Assembly (NCBI GenBank): GCA_963921795.1
Contig: OY997651.1
Location: 55,395,142 to 55,459,141, forward strand
Source of the DNA: Nannobrachium achirus
Taxonomy: Eukaryota > Chordata > Actinopteri > Myctophiformes > Myctophidae
Direction: 5' to 3'
DNA: 64,000 nucleotides
The position numbers were made by a program, and so were the translations under genes. The notes below the pieces were generated by a model. It saw only the letters and a program-made list of their open reading frames with translations. It was not told the DNA's origin and searched no databases. This document shows positions 43,356-56,390 of the stretch, in pieces. Numbering within the stretch: position 1 is the first letter of the stretch; every line of letters starts with the position of its first letter.

Positions 43356-44468
43356 GTCTCCACCAGCCGAAGGCTGAGGGGAGAGTATGTTTTCCCCTCC
43401 GTCCGTCCGTCCGTGCGTCCGTCCGTCCGTCCGTGCGTCCGTGCGTCCGTGAGTCCTCGCAGTTTGTGAGCACCTAATCTCAGTCGCCGTTGGCCCGGAC
43501 GCTGCCAAAGTGAACACACACACTCCCTGGATGCCAATCTAGAACCTCTGCCCTAAATTTTTCAAATGGGCCTTTTCTAGCGCCACCTAGTGGCCGATGT
43601 TTCGCGTCCGTGCGTCCTCGCAGTTTGTGAGCAGCTAATCTCAGTCGCTGTTGGCCCGGTTGCTGCCAAAGTGAGCACACACATTCCCTGGATGCCAATC
43701 TAGAACCTCTGCCCTAAATTTTTCAAATGGGCCTTTTCTAGCGCCACCTAGTGGCCGATGTTTGCAAAACACATTTCTGTGCACTATTCTTACAGATTTT
43801 GTCCAAAAATCCTTCAAGTCGGTAGGCAGTATCTCGACAGTCATGTGATCGACACGGATCTGTCCGATTTTGCATATTCCATCCTGATTGGCTAAGATTG
43901 GCTTCCAAAGTTTGTAGGATTGCGTGCGTCCTCGCAGTTTGTGAGCAGCTAATCTCAGTCGCCGTTGGCCCGGTCGCTGCCAAAGTGAGCACACACATTC
44001 CCTGGATGCCAAACTAGAACCTCTGCCCTAAATTTTTAAAATGGGCCTTTTCTAGCGCCACCTAGTGGCCGATGTTTGCAAAACACATTTCTGTGCACTA
44101 TTCTTACAGATTTTGTCCAAAAATCCTACAAATCGGTAGGCAGTATCTCGACAGTCATGTGATCGACACGGATCTTTCCGATTTGGCATATTCCATCCTG
44201 ATTGGCTAAGATTGGCTTCCAAAGTTTGTAGGATTGAGCCGTTTGGAACAAAATGCCTCAAATCACAAACGCAAAGTGCAATTATCATGAAATCGCGCAC
44301 ACACGTTCCCACTAGGCCGAGGAAGAAATGCCACGTATTCTTTTTTAAATCAGCCTCATGGTGGCGCTATAACAGGCTGATTTGTGGTTTTACCTATAAC
44401 TCCACCGATCAGTTCACAAGGACGCACGGGCTGGTGGAGACCTGTGCTCGGAAGAGCACTGCTTCTAG
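43356..44468. mobile_element. Helentron-like element, 1113 bp
   Basis: The left end GTCTCCACCAGCC is at the tip. Its inverse GGCTGGTGGAGAC is subterminal (about 44430) and is followed by the hairpin GCTCGGAAGAGC and CTAG. TT flanks both sides. Unit 1 (about 20978) reads CATTATTATTACACG with no insert. Inside are a (CCGT)n run (43398-43450) and a tandem unit with GCAGTTTGTGAGCAGCTAAT and TCTAGCGCCACCTAGTGGCC, present three times. No coding sequence, so non-autonomous. Confidence 0.8.
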
Positions 44469-44949
44469 TTACACATTATTTTTTACTTGCTTTCATCATT
44501 TTTCACCCTATACTTTTACATTACTAATTTTACAGCCCTACTCTCACTAAAACATGTAGAGTTTACATAGTTTGAAATATATTCATAAGATTTTGCCTAT
44601 CAATTGATGACACCTTAATGGACAATTTCTCTATTCCCTATATGTCTCCAATGAGTTCTTGAGTATGTTTCACTATTCAGAATGCAAATTTTCCATAGGG
44701 GGATTTTTCAGGGGTTAGTTTACATTTGGTGGGTCAAGAGTAGCCACAATCATTGTAGTTTTGTGTCCACAACTGTTCCAATTTGGGCATGCATTTTAGG
44801 CAGATTTTTCCCCTGGACCCCCCCTGGGGTTCAAGTGGTTAACGACTACTCAAATGAAAGCACTGACAGAAGTGGAAAAGCACACAGTACAAACTTTCAG
44901 GGAAAAATACTTTAGAGTGAAACCAAATACAGAACAGAGTGGTTCAAGT

Positions 44950-45014
44950 TGCAATAGATGTGGTTTCAAAATGTGTAACAATTGTTAAAAGAAAGATCAC
45001 TTTGCCAAAATGTA
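44950..45014 (+). pseudogene. gypsy gag zinc-knuckle remnant
   Basis: Reads CNRCGFKMCNNC, stop, KKDHFAKM, a decayed CCHC-type array at the end of gag. The last Cys is replaced, and a TAA interrupts. Confidence 0.55.
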
Positions 45015-45053
45015 CAGATAGTCTAGTGGTATTTCTGAAAAATGTGATTGTTA

Positions 45054-46319
45054 GAGGCATTTTGGGGTAAAAGTTGGGAACCAGTCTATTTTACACAATT
45101 CAAGGGTGCTGAATCTGAAAAAAATGGTTACCAAGCAAAATTTTGAGTTTTTGACATTCTAATTTGCATAACAAAATAGCTGCAGAATTGTCAATTTTAA
45201 ACTATTTCTTCAAGGGATATTTCACTTTCAAAAAACCTTTAGTAATTTTATCTTCTAATCAAGCTTTTGGGAACACCCAGGACAGTTTTTGAGTTGTTTG
45301 ATTCAGTTTAGATTTAGATATTTGATATTAATTTTATCAGACACGCCCCCTTCCTATACAAACCCATTGTAACTTCAAACTCCATTTTAACCATGATAGA
45401 TTTAATGAGAACACCCGTCCTTTTTTCTGGTGACTCCTGATATGCTCCTAATACATGAGCAGGTTATGTTTTGTCAATAACATTTTTCATTTATCTTTAA
45501 TAAGTTCTTAATTGTATTTTATTTCTTTCATTTTTCCAAATAATTACAGAAAATAAACTAAAAGGGTTATCGAAAGAACACTACCTGTTCGTGTATTAGA
45601 AGGGCATCAGGAGTCAGCAGAAAAAAGAATGGGTGTTTTCATTGAATCTATCATGGTTAAAATGTTTTATTTTGATTTAAAAGAGATATTTCACTTAAAT
45701 ACAAAAACATTTTAACCATGATAGATTCAATGAAAACACCCATTCTTTTTTTCTGGTGACTCCTGACGCCCTCTTAATACACGAACAGGCAGTGTTTTTC
45801 GATAACTTTTTTAATTTCTTTGTAATAATTATTTGGGAAAATGAAAAATAAATAAATACAAAAAATAAATTATTAAAAAGAAATGAAAGGAGTTATCAAA
45901 AGAACACGACCTGCTCACGTATTAGGAGGGCGTCAGGAGTCACCAGAAAAAAGGACGGGTGTTTTCATTAAATCTATCATGGTTTAAATGGAGTTTGAAG
46001 TTACAATGGGTTTGTATAGGAAGGGGGCGTGTCTGATACAATGAATATCAAATATCTAAATATAAACTGAATCAAGCAACTCAAAAACTGTCCTGGGTGT
46101 TCGCAAAACCCTGATTATATGATAAAATAATGAAAGGTTTTTTGAAAGAGAAATATTGCTTGAATAAATCGTTCAAAATCTACAATTCGGTAGCCACTTT
46201 GTTATGCAAATTAGAAGGTCAAAAACTCAAAATTTTGATTGGTAACCAGGTTTTTCAGATTCTGCACCCCTGAAATATGTAAAATGGCCTGGTTACCCAC
46301 TTTTACCCCCAAATGCCTC
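45054..46319. mobile_element. Foldback element with four alternating arms, 1266 bp
   Basis: Outer arms GAGGCATTTTGGGGTAAAAG and its inverse are flanked by TA. The outer inverted repeat runs for about 400 bp on each side. In the middle, a segment containing AACCATGATAGATT occurs at 45392 (+), 45647 (-), 45711 (+) and 45963 (-), so arms alternate. No ORF. TA flanks suggest a Tc1/mariner-type target, but that is an inference. Confidence 0.75.
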
Positions 46320-46429
46320 TAACCTGCTTATAGAAGGCCTTTTTCCAGAATTTCCGCCTGACTAAGATCACAGAATCAGACACAGAGTCAGTCAGTCTAG
46401 TGGCAGCAACCAAATAGAAAGAGCAAAGT

Positions 46430-48945
46430 GAAGAGGAAAATGACATGTTCATTGGCACACTCAGTAAGGAGCATGACAAACACATTAGTGTGATGGAGTC
46501 AGCTGAGACTGAAACTGAGGGAGGAAAATGGATGGAAAGCCTAAAAATAAATACAAAAGTTGTGACTTTTAAATTGCCAGGCACAGACTGCGATGTCGGT
46601 GAAAACATTCAATGCACTGGAGGTCAGAGGCAAGCTCAAAGCGAGTAAGAGCAAACTTGTTGCTTTCTTTGGGCAGAAAATAGCACCGCTGGGCAAGAGA
46701 GCTCTAACCTGTGAATACAAAGGCCAAAAGCACAACATTGAGTTTGAAATCACTCAAGAAGATGTACCAGCTATACTGGGGAGCCACTTGTGTGAAACTA
46801 TAGGCTTGGTGAGGAGGATGCATCAAGTTGGAAAGGAGGATGACATCCTCAAAGAGTATGAGGAGTTATTAAATGGACTGGGTTCCATACCTGGTCAGCA
46901 CCATATTCAGATTGACCGGACTTAGGGTGAATGAAGCTACTAAACGGGAGCACTATCCATTACTGACTGTTGAGGAAGTAGTTTCCTGTATGCCAAACGC
47001 CAAGTATTTCTCAGTACTAGACACTAATAAAGGGTTTTGGCAAATCAAATTAGATGAAGAGAGTTCAAAGCTCTGCACCTAATACCCCAATCGGACAGTA
47101 ACGGTTCCTGCGGTTACAGTTTGGCATCTGTTCAGCACCCGAGGTGTTCCAGAGGGCCATTGCACATATGATAGAGGGGCTTGAAGGAGTTGTAAATATC
47201 ATTGATGACATGCTTGTGTGGGGAGACTCTGTAGAAGAACATGACCACAGGCTGAGATTGCTATTGGAGAGAAAATAACTTAAAGGTCAACAGAGATAAA
47301 TGCACAATCAGAACAACTGAAATAAAATACATTGGACACAAACTCAGTGCCAGTGGACTGAAACCGGATGAGAAAAAAATCAGAACAGTGACACAGCTTC
47401 CACCGCCACAGGATAAACAGGAATTACTGAGGTTCAACGGCATGATCAAGTATCTCGCAAAGTTTATTCCTAACCTGTCAGAGTGGCACTGGGAGGAACC
47501 ACAACAGAGGAGTTTTGAGCAACTCAAACAGCTGGTCACCAATACTCTGATGTTAAAGTTTTATGATGTGAACAAACCAGTTACTCTGTCAGTAGACACC
47601 AGCTCAGAAGGCATCAGAGCAGTCCTACTACAGGAGGGACAGCCAGAAGCGTGTGCGTCACAGGCACTCTGCAGTGACTGTCAGAGCCGTTATGCGCAAA
47701 TAGAAAAAGAGCTACTTGCCATTGTCTAAATGTCTATGGATGTGAGAAGTTTCACCAGTACGTTTAGGTCATTCAAGTTGAGAGTGACCATATGCCACTG
47801 GAGATCATCTTTAAAAAACCCTTACATCAAGCTCCAATGAGGCTACAGAGGATGCTGCTGAGGCTGCAAAGATACAGCCTTAAAGTCACCTATCATCCAG
47901 GCAAGGAGCTTCATATAGCAGACGCACTGAGCCGTGCATTCCTTAACAAGCAAAAAGAGGAGCTGCTGGAGAAAGATTTGGAAGTGAATTTGATCACACT
48001 TCAGCTACCTGTGTCAGAGGAGAAACTGCACACGTTCAGATCTGCATTGGCAGACAACCCCAAAATGCAATTACTGAAAGACATTACACGAACGGAGTGC
48101 AGTTAAGTACCAAAAACAATGCAGCCTTATTGGACCTTTAGGGATGAAATCACTCACACCTCAGGGATGATGTTTAAAGGAGCCATCCTCATTGTTCCAA
48201 CTCAGATAGACAGGAAATGCTGAACAAAATACATGAGTCACATCTAGGAATTGTGAATTGTAAAGAAAGAGCCAGAGACATTCTGTATTGGCCACACATG
48301 TCTTCAGAAATTGAGGAAATGGTGTCTCAATGTGCCATGTGTAATGAGAACCATAACAGCAACCCGAGAGAGCCGTTGCTCTCACACCCCCTACCTCACA
48401 GACCATGTGAGAAAGTAGGGACTGATCTCTTTCATTTTTGAGGATCTGACTTTCTACTGTGTGTGGATTATTTCTCTAAGTTAAAAACTTGCTGAAAAAA
48501 AGCAGAGGACAGCAATGGTGATACCTACATTTCACTATTGGAATATCGCAACACACCGCTTGAGGGTGTAGGATTATCACCAGCACAGCTGCTAATGGGG
48601 AGGCAGCTAAAAGGAAAATTGCCAACTTGAAGTACCCTGCTTACTCCAGAGGGGTCTGACCAGGTACGCAGCAAGCTGAGAGAATAACAGGATAAGCACA
48701 AACTGTACTTCGACAGGCAAACCAAGAACCTGTCTGATTTGCAAGCAGGAGACAATGTCAGGATGCAAAGAGGAAAGACCTGACAGCCAGCTGTGGTTCT
48801 GCAGAGACATGAGCTGCCGAGATCCTTTGTTATCCGTACACCTGATGGGAGACAGTACAGGAGAAACCCCAACATCTGAGGCCAACTAGTGAGGAAACCT
48901 TTCCTATCACTAACGAACATGACATTGATCAGGACATTGATTGAA
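46430..48945 (+). mobile_element. Ty3/gypsy pol remnant, copy 3
   Basis: The protease region (46545-46790) has lost the DTG core. RT spans 46922-47270 with IIDDMLVWGDSVEEHDHRL. RNase H (47560-47950) includes LSVDTSSEG and ends in HIADALSRAF. The integrase zinc region (48217-48370) has HESHLGIVNCKERAR and CAMCNENHNSN. The integrase core is mostly deleted at 48480, where SKL joins the NLLKKAED region. TAA at 47080-47082 is shared with the other copies. It is the most complete RNase H of the three. Confidence 0.9.
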
Positions 48946-48959
48946 AGAAAAGAAAAAAT

Positions 48960-49107
48960 CTATAAAAAGGGGGATTTCATATTAGGTGTTAGCCAAGATC
49001 ATGTTGGTATTATGAAGTGAATGAATGCTACGCTGTATGATACGCTGCTATGAGAAGTAAACTCACTCAACTATAAAGTCGTTGTCAAGCCTCGTCAATA
49101 TCTTACA
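48960..49107 (+). repeat. Polypurine tract and 3' LTR of gypsy copy 3
   Basis: AAAAAGGGGGAT (48964-48974) is a good polypurine tract. LTR sequence with ATCATGTTGGTATTATGAAG, a CTATAAAG box and the end TCTTACA follows. The 5' part of the LTR differs from 1987-2162. Confidence 0.6.
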
Positions 49108-49656
49108 CAGACAAAGTGGCTTACACTAGGGTTTCAGTGTGTTCATGTGAGGTCATTATAATGCTGTCCTACTCCATCCAAAGCCGTGGTCACACTGAAG
49201 GAAGACATTCTGTCTGATATGTTCAGAAAGAAGTGGATTTCTGAAAACACACAAACAAATGTGTCTCGTCAGAAAGGAGAAAGCGGACTTTGAAAACAGC
49301 CCACTGAGTACAGAGCTCACATTTTGCAGTGGAGAATCAAGAGTTTATTTGTCTTATATGAATGCGCACCATATTATTCTCGGTTGGGGAGAGTGAGTGG
49401 CTGTTTGTTATAACATAAAAAAGTATTATTGGCATTGTCCATGTTCAAAGCAGAGAAACACTTTTGCTCACAATAGCAAAATGGCACTTGAATCAGACCC
49501 GACCTGAAATGTTCCTAAAGGTTCGTTCTACAGACAGTGACGTGTTTGACACTTTTCAAGAATTGGCTCCTGAAGGTCACAGGATAATCTATATCTACCT
49601 GAGGGAGCTGCTTTGACCTCACTGATCAATTATTTTGGCAGCAAGAAATTGCCAGC

Positions 49657-49730
49657 TGTACTGTACTGTACTGTACTGTACTGTACTGTACTGTACTGTA
49701 CTGTACGTACTGTACTGTACTGTACTGTAC
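49657..49730. repeat. (ACTGT)n microsatellite
   Basis: Pentamer array with one ACGT interruption. Confidence 0.9.
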
Positions 49731-50022
49731 TGCCACCTGATGTGTCTTCACCACATAAAGTAATGCCAAAGGATGCATGTTCCCAGAGTGAAGAGAGACC
49801 GCCAAAGCGCCTCATACCTCTTGAGAACTTTTGCACTGTCTGCCCTGGAAAGATTCCTCTCTCAGATCCAATGTTGATAACCCACAAAGCCAACATAGTG
49901 ACATATAGTGGAATATTAGAGTATGTTTAGTTCATGAATACATTATTGATCCTTTAACTGGTTCTTTTGCTAAATGCAATGTAGCAATTTTTATTCACTC
50001 TACTTTTATGATCTCTCCCTCT

Positions 50023-50173
<151 letters not shown>

Positions 50174-50469
50174 TACATACTTGTATTTTGCATGCAGATG
50201 TGTCCACGTACTGCAACCGCTGTGGGATTTGTGGTCATTTCTTCCGTTACCAAGAATGGACAGAGGAGCTGCACGACTTTGAGGATCACACCATCCTGTC
50301 CCTGCACCTTTGATGATCACACCATCCTGTCCCTGCACCTTTGCCTTTTCTTGAGGCAGTCTTTCAGGGTAATCTACTGTACACTTAAGGCACTGATATA
50401 GCTTTAACCACTTTAAGCCAGCCTCCATATTTGTTGGGGGACATAACGGACGTTGGCTAGAGATAACCT

Positions 50470-50527
50470 ATCTACAAGCTTGCAGCGCATTGATTTGCTG
50501 TGAGCTTGTGCTTAGATCGGTTATTTT
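50470..50527. repeat. Micro-palindrome, degenerate copy
   Basis: ATCTACAAGCTTGC and GTGAGCTTGTGCTTAGATCG; orthologue of 3848. Confidence 0.7.
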
Positions 50528-50619
50528 TGGCAGAGACATTTGGTATAATGGGGGGTGGGGTCCAAGTACTGTAAGTACCGGTAACTGTACCTTTGTACTA
50601 AGCGTTCTGCACACTGCAG

Positions 50620-50772
50620 GTGCAAAAGACATTCCAGGAACCAGACTGGTTCCACTCAGAGACAGCTGAGGATGTAAAGGATGTTAAGGCAGAAATGTGT
50701 AGCTCCTTGAAAGACCCTGACATCCAGGGGTGTCAATTGGGTATGGCAGGGGTATGCAGCTGCCATACCCTG
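50620..50772 (+). other. QKTFQE block and hairpin, copy 3
   Basis: VQKTFQEPDWFHSETAEDV and a GGGTATGGCAG...CTGCCATACCC hairpin, followed by a G tract. Confidence 0.4.
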
Positions 50773-50849
50773 GGTCCAGGGGGGGGGGGGGGGGGGGGGA
50801 TAAAAGTTACTTTTAAATATAAATCCATGAATGTCTCTTTGTGTCTCCC

Positions 50850-51375
50850 TGACACACAGAGCTTTACAGGTTTGGTTAAAGTTGTCCAGAATGAGCCTCG
50901 TCTCTCCCAAACTTTGGCTCATGGACTGCGCAATGCCAAAATTGATGTTTGCGGCAATCTGTGAAATGCACTCCTTCGTGTAGAGTATGTAGTGCTCACA
51001 ATTCATGTCCAGAGATGTGTTGTTCCCAGCACCTACGTTGACATTCACAGCCCTATTCCATCGCAGTCTATGGGCCTCACTCGGGCTAAGTAAAGCATCG
51101 AGATCTAACTGGAGTTTCAGTGCCTCCAAGCTGTACCGATGTCAACCGGCCTGTCTAAAATGAAGCATCTTAAATTTCCATAGCCGGCATCCCCCTCCTT
51201 CACCGAATCCTGGACATTTCTCTCTAGCATGGCCATCTTCAGTAAATGAGTGTGGTAATTATAAACACCATCAGTTATAAAACCACTCTGAGATGTGGTT
51301 GCTGTGGTTGGAGGAGTGTGATGGGAAAGTTGGAAACCATGTACTTCCTTTTCGTGTTTGAGATCTTTTAGATTA
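50850..51375 (-). pseudogene. DUF6589-family gene, truncated duplicate
   Basis: The minus strand reads NVQDSVKEGDAGYGNLRCF, then RLRWNRAVNVNVGAGNNTSL and LDNFNQTCK. These are hallmarks of the C-terminal part of DUF6589 proteins. It is a copy of 54785-55320, and at one point keeps a base (near 51150) that the larger copy has lost. It lies between two gypsy-tail copies and has no own promoter or N-terminus. Confidence 0.75.
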
Positions 51376-51377
51376 GC

Positions 51378-51925
51378 GAACAGACCATGCGAGAAAGTAG
51401 GGACTGATCTCTTTCATTTTTGAGGATCTGACTTTCTACTGTGTGTGGATTATTTCTCTAAGTTAAAAACTTGCTGAAAAAAGCAGAGGACAGCAATGGT
51501 GATACCTACATTTCACTATTGGAATATCGCAACACACCGCTTGAGGGTGTAGGATTATCACCAGCACAGCTGCTAATGGGGAGGCAGCTAAAAGGAAAAT
51601 TGTCAACTTGAAGCACCCTGCTTACTCCAGAGGGGTCTGACCAGGTACGCAGCAAGCTGAGAGAATAACAGGATAAGCACAAACTGTACTTCGACAGGCA
51701 AACCAAGAACCTGTCTGATTTGCAAGCAGGAGACAATGTCAGGATGCAAAGAGGAAAGACCTGGCAGCCAGCTGTGGTTCTGCAGAGACATGAGCTGCCG
51801 AGATCCTTTGTTATCCGTACACCTGATGGGAGACAGTACAGGAGAAACCCCAACATCTGAGGCCAACTAGTGAGGAAACCTTTCCTATCACTAACGAACA
51901 TGACATTGATCAGGACATTGATTGA
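51378..51925 (+). mobile_element. Ty3/gypsy integrase tail, copy 4
   Basis: Nearly identical to 48402-48945, including the same core deletion. It was made by the local tandem duplication, not by retrotransposition. Confidence 0.85.
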
Positions 51926-51939
51926 AAGAAAAGAAAAAA

Positions 51940-52085
51940 TCTATAAAAAGGGGGATTTCATATTAGGTGTTAGCCAAGATCATGTTGGTATTATGAAGTG
52001 AATGAATGCTACGCTGTATGATACGCTGCTATGAGAAGTAAACTCACTCAACTATAAAGTCGTTGTCAAGCCTTGTCAATATCTT
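51940..52085 (+). repeat. Polypurine tract and LTR, copy 4
   Basis: Duplicate of 48960-49107 with a few substitutions and a small deletion at CTTACACAAAG. Confidence 0.6.
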
Positions 52086-52635
52086 ACACAAAGTGGCTTA
52101 CACTAGGGTTTCAGTGTGTTCATGTGAGGTCATTATAATGCTGTCCTGATCCATCCAAAGCCGTGGTCACACTGAAGGAAGACATTCTGTCTGATATGTT
52201 CAGAAAGAAGTGGATTTCTGAAAACACACAAACAAATGTGTCTCGTCAGAAAGGAGAAAGCGGACTTTGAAAACAGCCCACTGAGTACAGAGCTCACATT
52301 TTGCAGTGGAGAATCAAGAGTTTATTTGTCTTATAAGAATGCGCACCATATTATTCTCGGTTGGGGAGAGTGAGTGGCTGTTTGTTATAACATAAAAAAG
52401 TATTATTGGCATTGTCCATGTTCAAAGCAGAGAAACACTTTTGCTCACAATAGCAAAATGGCACTTGAATCAGACCCGACCTGAAATGTTCCTAAAGGTT
52501 TGTTCTACAGACAGTGACGTGTTTGACACTTTTCAAGAATTGGCTCCTGAAGGTCACAGGATAATCTATATCTACCTGAGGGAGCTGCTTTGACCTCACT
52601 GATCAATTATTTTGGCAGCAAGAAATTGCCAGCTG

Positions 52636-52730
52636 TACTGTACTGTACTGTACTGTACTGTACTGTACGTACTGTACTGTACTGTACTGTACTGTACTGT
52701 ACTGTACTGTACGTACTGTACTGTACTGTA
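52636..52730. repeat. (ACTGT)n microsatellite
   Basis: Longest of the four orthologous arrays. Confidence 0.9.
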
Positions 52731-53023
52731 CTGCCACCTGATGTGTCTTCACCACATAAAGTAATGCCAAAGGATGCATGTTCCCAGAGTGAAGAGAGAC
52801 CGCCAAAGCGCCTCATACCTCTTGAGAACTTTTGCACTGTCTGCCCTGGAAAGATTCCTCTCTCAGATCCAATGTTGATAACCCACAAAGCCAACATAGT
52901 GACATATAGTGGAATATTAGAGTATGTTTAGTTCATGAATACATTATTGATCCTTTAACTGGTTCTTTTGCTAAATGCAATGTAGCAATTTTTATTCACT
53001 CTACTTTTATGATCTCTCCCTCT

Positions 53024-53134
<111 letters not shown>

Positions 53135-53432
53135 AATACATACTTGTATTTTGCATGCAGATGTGTCCACGTACTGCAAACGGTGTGGGATTTGTGGTCA
53201 TTTCTTCCGTTACCAAGAATGGACAGAGGAGCTGCACGACTTTGAGGATCACACCATCCTCTCCCTGCACCTTTGATGATCACACCATCCTGTCCCTGCA
53301 CCTTTGCCTTTTCTTGAGGCAGTCTTTCAGGGTAATCTACTGTACACTTAAGGCACTGATATAGCTTTAACCACTTTAAGCCAGCCTCCATATTTGTTGG
53401 GGGACATAACGGACGTTGGCTAGAGATAACCT

Positions 53433-53490
53433 ATCTACAAGCTTGCAGCGCATTGATTTGCTGTGAGCTTGTGCTTAGATCGGTTATTTT
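53433..53490. repeat. Micro-palindrome, degenerate copy
   Basis: Duplicate of 50470-50527. Confidence 0.7.
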
Positions 53491-53582
53491 TGGCAGAGAC
53501 ATTTGGTATAATGGGGGGTGGGGTCCAAGTACTGTAAGTACCGGTAACTGTACCTTTGTACTAAGCGTTCTGCACACTGCAG

Positions 53583-53745
53583 GTGCAAAAGACATTCCAG
53601 GAACCAGACTGGTTCCACTCAGAGACAGCTGAGGATGTAAAGGATGTTAAGGCAGAAATGTGTAGCTCCTTGAAAGACCCTGACATCCAGGGGTGTCAAT
53701 TGGGTATGGCAGGGGTATGCAGCTGCCATACCCTGGGTCCAGGGG
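53583..53745 (+). other. QKTFQE block and hairpin, copy 4
   Basis: Same block as 50620. Here the downstream sequence continues (ATCTGTGCTGG) as in units 1 and 2. Confidence 0.4.
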
Positions 53746-53799
53746 GGGGGATAAAAGTTACTTTTAAATATAAATCCATGAATGTCTCTTTGTGTATCT

Positions 53800-54357
53800 G
53801 TGCTGGTTATTGTGTTTACAGTAAAATAACTACAAATGCAAAAAGAAACAATGTGGTCACTTTAACAAGGTATTATACACTTGTATTCTCCCCATCTTGA
53901 CAAAATGGTAGATTCCCAGGTTCCGCAGATCAGCTGCACTGGTGCAATGCATTATTGTTAATTGTGGCACGTTTACTAACATGCAGTGTTTAGCTGCACT
54001 TGAACAACCCTTTCAGGCTGCCATATCCAGCTCAAGAAACCCGGGGAAAAAACTTTGCCATACCCTAGCTATTGAGGGACCGTATCTGATCCTTGATAGT
54101 AGAGAGTAGTGGACAAACCACTAAAAGCCATCATTTCGACAACGGAGCATCGGGAGGGTTAGCGACACATACCGGTAGAAAACAGCAAAATGCTCCCCCA
54201 CTAAAATAATTGGATCTTCATGCCATTTTGAAAATCCGTAAACATTAGACAGTACTCTGCAAGCTGTAGGCCATGTATGTTTTTTCAAAACCTGTCGGTA
54301 AGCACGCTAGAATGTCCCGGTCAAGAAGTAAATTCTTCAGACATGTTTTGAATAATA
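53800..54357. other. Unassigned segment
   Basis: The first 200 bp match the sequence after the QKTFQE block in units 1 and 2 (for example TTGTTAATTGTGGCACG). From about 54030 I see no gene or repeat family. Confidence 0.5.
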
Positions 54358-54580
54358 ACCAGTAAGACTCCCTAATCAGGAGATTAGCGACCGCCAGGTC
54401 ACATGTATACACAAATACGCCTGAGACATGCTGTGTACCGCTTTGTGTGACTTTAGGGCAAAATCTATAGGAGCAGTGTCCAAAAATGTGTTTTGCAAAA
54501 ATTGGCCTAATGGTGACACTAAATGGGACAGATCCATGTTGATGACATGACTATAGACATACTGTGTACCGCTTTGTGTG
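54358..54580. mobile_element. Hairpin-ended element, 5' fragment
   Basis: ACCAGTAAGACTCCC start and GTGTCCAAAAATGTGTTTTG body. The 3' end with the GGTCGC hairpin is missing. Confidence 0.65.
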
Positions 54581-56390
54581 AACAGTGAAATAAGAATCTC
54601 TAAAACAATAGAAAGAAGTAAATTAAATAATTTTAACACTCATGTTTTATATTCTTTAATTACAATCAAAAATATGAACCATTGTTGTAAAAAAACTAAA
54701 GTTGTCCTTTAAAGTGGTGTTATATCCTGCCCGGCTTCTGCCTGAACACCTGGAGTTTGTGCAGCACACGGACGGTTGGCAGCTGTGTCTCCCTGACACA
54801 CAGAACTTTACAGGCTTGGTTAAAGTTGTCCAGAATGAGCCTCGTCTCTCCCAAACTTTGGCTCATGGACTGCGCAATGCCAAAATTGATGTTTGCGGCA
54901 ATCTGTGAAATGCACTCCTTCGTGTAGAGTATGTAGTGCTCACAATTCATGTCCAGAGATGTGTTGTTCCCAGCACCTACGTTGACATTCACAGCCCTAT
55001 TCCATCGCAGTCTATGGGCCTCACTTGGGCTAAGTAAAGCATGGAGATCTAACTGGAGTTTCAGTGCCTCCAAGCTGTACCGATGTCAACCGGCCTGTCT
55101 AAAATGAAGCATCTTAAATGTCCATAGCCGGCTCCCCCTCCTTCACCGAATCCTGGACATTTCTCTCTAGCATGGCCATCTTCAGTAAATGAGTGTGGTA
55201 ATTATAAACACCATCAGTTATAAAACCACTCTGAGATGTGGTTGCTGTGGTTGGAGGAGTGTGATGGGAAAGTTGGAAACCATGTACTTCCTTTTCGTGT
55301 TTGAGATCTTTTAGATTAGCGAATGGTGGATAGAGACACTCATCTAAATGGCATTTGTGTTGTGTTTCAGGCTGTCTCTTTGGTCTTGGAGCTGGTGCTG
55401 GGAAAATTGTTGGTGTGTGGTCATTCAAAATATAGCTCTCCACAATGATGCCAAGTTGAGTGTCAAACCATTGCTGTTTCTCTAATGGAGAGCTGAAATG
55501 ACTTGGTGGGGTGTTTTGTTTGGGCAAATCCTGCACATATGTCTAGTCCAAATGTAAGCCAAAATGTACTACTATTAATATCTCTGTCGTATCCAAAACA
55601 ACCCGTCAATGACAAAGTCAGAGACAGTGGTTTAAAGTTAGTTTTAAACCACTAGGGTGAAGTTAGTTCAAAGCCACTGGGGCAACACAAATTAAGTAGC
55701 AGCATAGACTGTACAAACAAAAAAGGGTAAAAAGAACAGCGGTTCACCGTCTAACAGGCACAATCTCTAGACCCATGTGTCTCATACACAGGGACGGCTC
55801 TAGTTTGTGGCTTGTTGACCCATCTATTGAAGACATAAACATGACCCATCTTTGCTTCTCTGAGCTTGTGTGCAAACACATGTCACTGACAGCTCAGACT
55901 TCTAGTCCTGAGCTCCAAAATGAATGTCATTATGCCACGAGCACAAACACAAGGCAACACACCGCCAGCAGCGTGAAGCAGGCAACCTGGACAAACGCAT
56001 TCTCACTCTGCCTGTACAGACACCTAATATGCCATTTTGAAAAGGCTGGTGCCATTGCACACACCAGGTACCAGTCCCACTGATTACTGTGGGACTGCCA
56101 TTGCACACACCTATCCCACTTATCACACAAAGCAGTCCAAAGTAGCTGTGGTTTGGAGGGCATATGACATCCTTGATGAATGCATCATTTGCTCTAAAAT
56201 GGTCTCCCAGTGCTGATGCGTTTACATTTCACCTGTCAGTTACATTCCTCAAGTGAAACAACATGCCAATCTCTGGTTTGGAGGAAACATTATAGAACTC
56301 TTTGAAAATGACTTAATTGAAGTTCATGCTGCAATGAAAGTCAGCAACAGAATTAACAATGCCAATGTTTCTCTCATACGCTGTCTTGCT

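Larger units (their letters stand above)
21361..46430. repeat. Tandem segmental duplication, unit 2
   Basis: The block order is the same as in 1-21360. Private additions are Helentron-like elements at 29868-31444 and 43356-44468, hairpin-ended elements at 32617-33888 and 37402-38176, a hAT transposase remnant at 36262-37348, local copies of the 26.7-27.2 kb block at 28.6-29.1 kb and 41.0-41.6 kb, and a foldback element at 45054-46319. The exact unit boundary is uncertain because both ends lie in gypsy sequence. Confidence 0.75.

Noticed and set aside
54720-55540. Intact host gene of unknown function
   Set aside because: Frameshift near 55127 and the wider context show it is the end of a decayed DUF6589 gene.
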